Shown piece by piece: positions 5,701-9,257 of a stretch of 9,257 nucleotides of DNA. Both the position numbers and the translations under genes were made by a program. The DNA lies in the NCBI GenBank assembly GCA_030731695.1, contig JANQTK010000362.1, positions 1 to 9,257 on the forward strand, given 5' to 3'. The stretch comes from Polaribacter sp. Lineage in GTDB: Bacteria > Bacteroidota > Bacteroidia > Flavobacteriales > Flavobacteriaceae. The notes below the pieces were generated by a model. It ran no database searches. It worked only from the letters and a program-made list of their open reading frames with translations, and had not been told where the DNA came from. The stretch's first letter is position 1. The number at the start of each line of letters is the position of its first letter.

Positions 5701-8700
5701 GTGAACCCTAAAAAAATGAGTATGAAATCAAAATTACACACAGGCTTACTAACTATTCTTTTAGTTGCTTATTCGCAATTGATATTGGGTAATAGTTTTT
5801 ATGTCACAGAAGGTAACTTTAATGAAAAAGAATCTTCTTCATTTTGGAACAAACATGAATCCAATTGGAAAAACATTGAAAATTTCAACCAAGATTCATT
5901 TTGGAAGCAATTATCAATTTCAAGAGATGCTAAAAAAATAAGCGCTTCAAATTTTGAGGCTTTTAATTATTTTATGGGTTCTTTTGTGGGTTCAACTAGT
6001 AATTGTGATAACAATAATGTTTCCTCAATTAGTGTAAATGTGCCTAGTGGAGCTGTGAATGATTTATTAATTGCTGCAGTTTCTACTGATAATGCCGATG
6101 GTGTAATAAATACTCCATCAGGTTGGACACTTGTTCAAGGAGCATTAAATAGTGATACTTCACTTTATGTATTTTATCGTTTAGCAAATGGATCAGAACC
6201 CAATAGCTATACATTTAATTTATCCTCAGGCAGTAATGAAATGTGTGCTGCTATTGTGAGATACTCAGGCGTAAACACAACAAATCCAATACAAGTATCC
6301 GCTATTGCTACCGGAAACTCATCAACTCCTAATCCTCCTTCAATAACAACATCAAGTAACAATGCCATCATTGTAAATATAATAGGTACAGACGATAATG
6401 AATCACCAATGACACATCCAAGTAATACCACTGAAAGGATTGATGTTGAGAGTGATCAAAACTCATTAGGTATTGCTGATCAAAATCAAACAAATGCGGG
6501 ATCTATAGATCCATCGAATTGGACTATAAGTGGAGGTGAACGTTGGGTAGCTGTTACATTAGCAATTAATACAACTCCAAATATTGATCCTTGTGACCCT
6601 ATCGCTTCTGGTAATTTAGATACTGATGGTGATGGAGTTGCTGATATTTGTGATTTAGATGATGATAATGATGGTATTTTAGATACTGACGAAAGTTGTC
6701 AGAATTCAGTATTAACAACAATAAATACTGCTCCTTATCCAACAAATACAAATTTAACGGGTAGTTTGCCTTTAACAAATATAGCAAGTGGACTAATTAG
6801 TTTTAATGCAAGTTTACAAGGAACTGCTTCATGGGCTGATGGGGTAAGAATTAATACAAACCCTGTAATTGGAGAGCACATATATGTTCAACCAACAAAT
6901 GCTAGTTTGGGTAATGGTACAGCAACATATACCATTAATTTTAATCAACCTGTAACTAACCTTTCTTTTGTTTCTGCTGGATTAAACAACGCTGATTTTT
7001 TTGAGATAACTGCATTTTTAGGTAATCAACAAATAACAATAAATTCATCTAACTTTAGTAATTTTGACGCAAACCAAACGTGGACAGTTTCAAATAATAG
7101 AGTTACTGGTCTTGGAAGTGCTGGAGGTACCAATGTTACTGAAAACACATTTACGACAACTATTCCTGGAAATATTGATAGAATTGTTATTCGTTCAGGA
7201 AAAAACGACGGATCAACTAGCACAGTTACAGCAGCAATTACAACCTTTATTTATTGTGCTGAATTAGACTCTGATAAAGATGGTATTCCTAATTCTCTCG
7301 ACAATGATTCTGATAATGATGGTTGTCCTGATGCTATTGAAGGTAGTGCAACAAATATCACTTCAGCTAACTTAGATGGAAACAATAGAATTATAGGTGG
7401 TGTAAATGCAAATGGAATACCAACTTTAGCTGCTACAAGTGCAACTACAGGTCAAGCAAACAATGCATCAGTAACCACTGCAGAGCAGATAACAGTAATT
7501 ACTGCTCCTGCTAATCAAACAGTAAACGAAGGAAGCAATACTAGTTTTTCAGCAAACGCAAGTGCTAAAAAAACAACTGTTTTTAATTCTGGTACTCCAG
7601 ATTATAACTCTGGAACAAATACAACTGTAAGTTACAAATGGTATAAAAATTCTGCACCTAATACGACTTTATCAACCAACAGTTCTTTAACTTTAAACAA
7701 TGTAACTATAGGAGATGCTGGAGATTATTCAGTATTGATTACAGGAGCAAATAACTCATGTGGTGAAATCAGAAGCGCATCTTTAACTGTAAATGCTGTA
7801 GATCCTTGTACTGATGGTGCAATATTTGGCGTTGTTACCGCAAACGACCCTGATGCTGATGGAATCAATAATGTTTGTGATTTAGATGATGATAATGATG
7901 GAATTTTAGACTCTGAAGAATGTCAAACTCTTATTGGAGAAAAAGCTTTCTTTTTAGACAACCCAAATGATGTTGAAACGTTTAATTTACCTCCTGTAGG
8001 TAATGGTTTTGTTCTAGATGTTACAAGTATAGATAATAGTTTCAATCTTACTATTAATGGAACTCCATTAATATCAAGAACTTTAAGTGGCGGTGCTATT
8101 ACACATGAACTAGAATTCCAATCCAGTGGTACTTTAGGTAAAAATGTACGTTTTGTAAGCGATCAGGCAACCTACGGAACTAATGGAATTCAAGAAATAT
8201 GGCAATTCGATGGTATTAATAACACTGTTGTGAATGCTGAAACACCAATTATAAGAGTTGTAGTAGACGAAAACTTAAACGTTACTATTTATGGAAGTAG
8301 AACACCTAATGGTCCATTAGAAGAAATGGAGTTATTTAATGGTGCTACTTTTAATAACTTTACATGGAATGCTCTTACACCAAATACTTTTGTGGTAGAT
8401 CAAGCAGAAGTAGGTCCTACATATATTATAGGTAGAGTTTATGGTACTTTCACAGATTGTGATACAGATGGTGATGGAATTAACAACAACCTAGATCCAG
8501 ATTCAGATGGTGATGGTTGTTTAGATGTTGTAGAATCAGGTGGAATTGATGCAAATAATGATGGTAAATTAGATGGAACTGGAATTGCTTCTAATGGAAA
8601 AGTAACTGGTGGCATTGGTGGATATAATGGTACAAATGGTAATGAACTATTTGCTCATCAAATGTCTGTTATTACACAACCAGTAAGCCTAAGTGTTCCT

Positions 8701-9257
8701 AATGGGCAATCAGCAAGTTTCAGTATTGTAATAGAAGCAGATGAAGCTACAAGTTACAATAATGGTACTCCTATTTATGGAACACCAGGAAACGCAAATA
8801 ATGGTATAGAATATCAATGGTTTATTGGTGATCCTAATAATGGTGGAACTCCTATTTCAAACACAGGTGTCTATACAGGTGCAGATTCAGCAACATTAAA
8901 TATCTCAAATGTTTCGGGCTTAGGTAGTACAGAATATTTTATAAAAGCTACTCATTCTAAAAAAGTTTGCTTAATTGAAATAGAAAGTGCGACTTTATCT
9001 GTAAACCTTCCAAGTTCAGTAAATGATACTGTTTCTACAAATGAAGACACCCTAAAAAATATAGACTTTTTAGATAACGACACCTTTGGTGGTGATGGAC
9101 CGAATACAAATAATCCAATAACTTTATCTAGTGGAACTACGGCTCAAGGAGGAACTGTTACTTTGAATGATGGTGGAACTCCAAATGATCCAAATGATGA
9201 TACGTTTGATTATATTCCTGCTGCGAACTTTAATGGCACAGATACTTTTGATTATAC
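5701..9257 (+). CDS. Giant modular secreted surface protein/adhesin, 3'-truncated by window edge
   Basis: The frame stays open from an in-frame stop at 5680-5682 to the window end (1,185 full codons). GTG 5701, ATG 5716 and ATG 5722 are possible starts. GTG is best placed after AAGAGG, but the ATGs give a more usual signal peptide (KSKLHTGLLTILLVAYSQLILGN, 9-31). Numbered from GTG: a Trp/Phe-rich linker 40-95; an N-terminal beta-domain 98-291; TSP3 calcium-type repeats 298-333; a beta-domain 334-518; TSP3 519-546; an Ig-like domain 597-700 (with YKWYKN and DAGDYSV); TSP3 701-741; a different beta-domain 742-918; TSP3 919-958; an Ig-like domain 989-1103; and a cadherin-like repeat from 1107 (NDTVSTNEDTLKNIDFLDND). 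The export signal and module types point to an outer-surface or released type IX secretion substrate used in adhesion or matrix. The sorting domain would lie beyond the window, so the export route is inference. Confidence 0.93.
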   Translation, partial: MNPKKMSMKSKLHTGLLTILLVAYSQLILGNSFYVTEGNFNEKESSSFWNKHESNWKNIENFNQDSFWKQLSISRDAKKISASNFEAFNYFMGSFVGSTSNCDNNNVSSISVNVPSGAVNDLLIAAVSTDNADGVINTPSGWTLVQGALNSDTSLYVFYRLANGSEPNSYTFNLSSGSNEMCAAIVRYSGVNTTNPIQVSAIATGNSSTPNPPSITTSSNNAIIVNIIGTDDNESPMTHPSNTTERIDVESDQNSLGIADQNQTNAGSIDPSNWTISGGERWVAVTLAINTTPNIDPCDPIASGNLDTDGDGVADICDLDDDNDGILDTDESCQNSVLTTINTAPYPTNTNLTGSLPLTNIASGLISFNASLQGTASWADGVRINTNPVIGEHIYVQPTNASLGNGTATYTINFNQPVTNLSFVSAGLNNADFFEITAFLGNQQITINSSNFSNFDANQTWTVSNNRVTGLGSAGGTNVTENTFTTTIPGNIDRIVIRSGKNDGSTSTVTAAITTFIYCAELDSDKDGIPNSLDNDSDNDGCPDAIEGSATNITSANLDGNNRIIGGVNANGIPTLAATSATTGQANNASVTTAEQITVITAPANQTVNEGSNTSFSANASAKKTTVFNSGTPDYNSGTNTTVSYKWYKNSAPNTTLSTNSSLTLNNVTIGDAGDYSVLITGANNSCGEIRSASLTVNAVDPCTDGAIFGVVTANDPDADGINNVCDLDDDNDGILDSEECQTLIGEKAFFLDNPNDVETFNLPPVGNGFVLDVTSIDNSFNLTINGTPLISRTLSGGAITHELEFQSSGTLGKNVRFVSDQATYGTNGIQEIWQFDGINNTVVNAETPIIRVVVDENLNVTIYGSRTPNGPLEEMELFNGATFNNFTWNALTPNTFVVDQAEVGPTYIIGRVYGTFTDCDTDGDGINNNLDPDSDGDGCLDVVESGGIDANNDGKLDGTGIASNGKVTGGIGGYNGTNGNELFAHQMSVITQPVSLSVPNGQSASFSIVIEADEATSYNNGTPIYGTPGNANNGIEYQWFIGDPNNGGTPISNTGVYTGADSATLNISNVSGLGSTEYFIKATHSKKVCLIEIESATLSVNLPSSVNDTVSTNEDTLKNIDFLDNDTFGGDGPNTNNPITLSSGTTAQGGTVTLNDGGTPNDPNDDTFDYIPAANFNGTDTFDY
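6592..7800 (+). repeat. Adhesin internal unit 1 (TSP3-beta-TSP3-Ig), residues 298-700
   Basis: First copy of a duplicated unit of about 400 residues. Its cysteines are at 298, 317, 333, 519, 542 and 687, with no others in the unit. The TSP3 core CDLDDDNDGILD (317-328, bases 6649-6684) recurs in unit 2 with only two base differences out of 36. The embedded beta-domain (334-518) ends in a strand-rich segment, IDRIVIRSGKNDGSTSTVTA. Confidence 0.85.
7801..9009 (+). repeat. Adhesin internal unit 2 (TSP3-beta-TSP3-Ig), residues 701-1103
   Basis: Second copy of the unit. Cysteines at 703, 726, 741, 920, 940 and 1090 are each offset 398-409 residues from those of unit 1. The framework matches unit 1 (DGCLDVVESGG against DGCPDAIEGSA; YNNGTPIYG against FNSGTPDYN; IESATLSVN against IRSASLTVN). 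The inner domain (742-918) shows no clear resemblance to that of unit 1. Confidence 0.85.
9019..9257 (+). other. Cadherin-like repeat at the cut end of the adhesin
   Basis: Residues 1107-1185 read as a bacterial cadherin-like/VCBS-type module. The opening VNDTVSTNEDT is followed by a DFLDNDTFGGDG segment, a TLSSGTTAQGGTVTLNDGG strand pair and the closing DDTFDYIPAANFNGTDTFDY. Such modules usually come in long tandem arrays, so more copies are expected beyond the window. That expectation comes from the family and is not visible here. Confidence 0.75.

Noticed and set aside
6598..6705. GAT/AAT-rich repeats that could suggest a CRISPR or satellite
   Set aside because: They are in-frame TSP3 calcium-binding repeats (DxDxDG). 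There are no spacers of constant length.
6207..7267. Several short open frames on both strands within the adhesin
   Set aside because: All lie inside the continuous adhesin frame and arise from its repetitive Asn/Asp/Thr codons.

Overview
The window reads as chromosomal DNA of a flavobacterium (Bacteroidota, probably Flavobacteriaceae). The case rests on strongly AT-rich sequence, no clear dependence on Shine-Dalgarno sites, a ferrochelatase with the cysteine-rich insertion I associate with this phylum, and a very large secreted protein built from thrombospondin type-3, Ig-like and cadherin-like modules of the kind type IX secretion usually exports. The genus cannot be fixed from the sequence alone.

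Left part (1-2877, + strand): the 3' part of hemH (ferrochelatase), then hemJ (CopD/UPF0093-type protoporphyrinogen IX oxidase), then a TetA-like MFS exporter. HemJ and HemH catalyse the last two steps of protoheme synthesis, so the pair is a small heme unit. The exporter starts 31 bases after hemJ and may be cotranscribed. A GC-rich hairpin with A and T tracts on its two sides (2876-2914) ends this block, and it also serves the convergent recR.

Middle (2913-5092): recR (- strand, recombinational repair) and a sodium:solute symporter (+ strand) diverge from a 125-base intergenic stretch. That stretch carries an 11-base perfect inverted repeat. One arm of the repeat overlaps the recR start codon and a Bacteroidota-type -7 promoter match.

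Right part (5093-9257): a 255-base AT-rich gap, a small signal-peptide-bearing ORF of unknown function (79 residues), a 113-base gap with a hairpin, and then the largest gene of the window. This gene runs open from 5701 (GTG) or 5716/5722 (ATG) past the right edge, giving at least 1,185 codons without a stop. It encodes a modular exported surface protein or adhesin. Its centre is a duplicated unit of about 400 residues (TSP3, beta-domain, TSP3, Ig-like) with six cysteines at matching positions in both copies, while the beta-domain inside has been replaced by an apparently unrelated one. A third module type, a cadherin-like repeat, begins before the cut. The C-terminus, where a type IX sorting domain would lie, is outside the window.

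I found no tRNA, rRNA, CRISPR array, insertion sequence or phage gene. The most unusual parts are the framework-conserved, insert-swapped duplication in the giant protein and the resemblance between the start regions of the small ORF and the giant gene.
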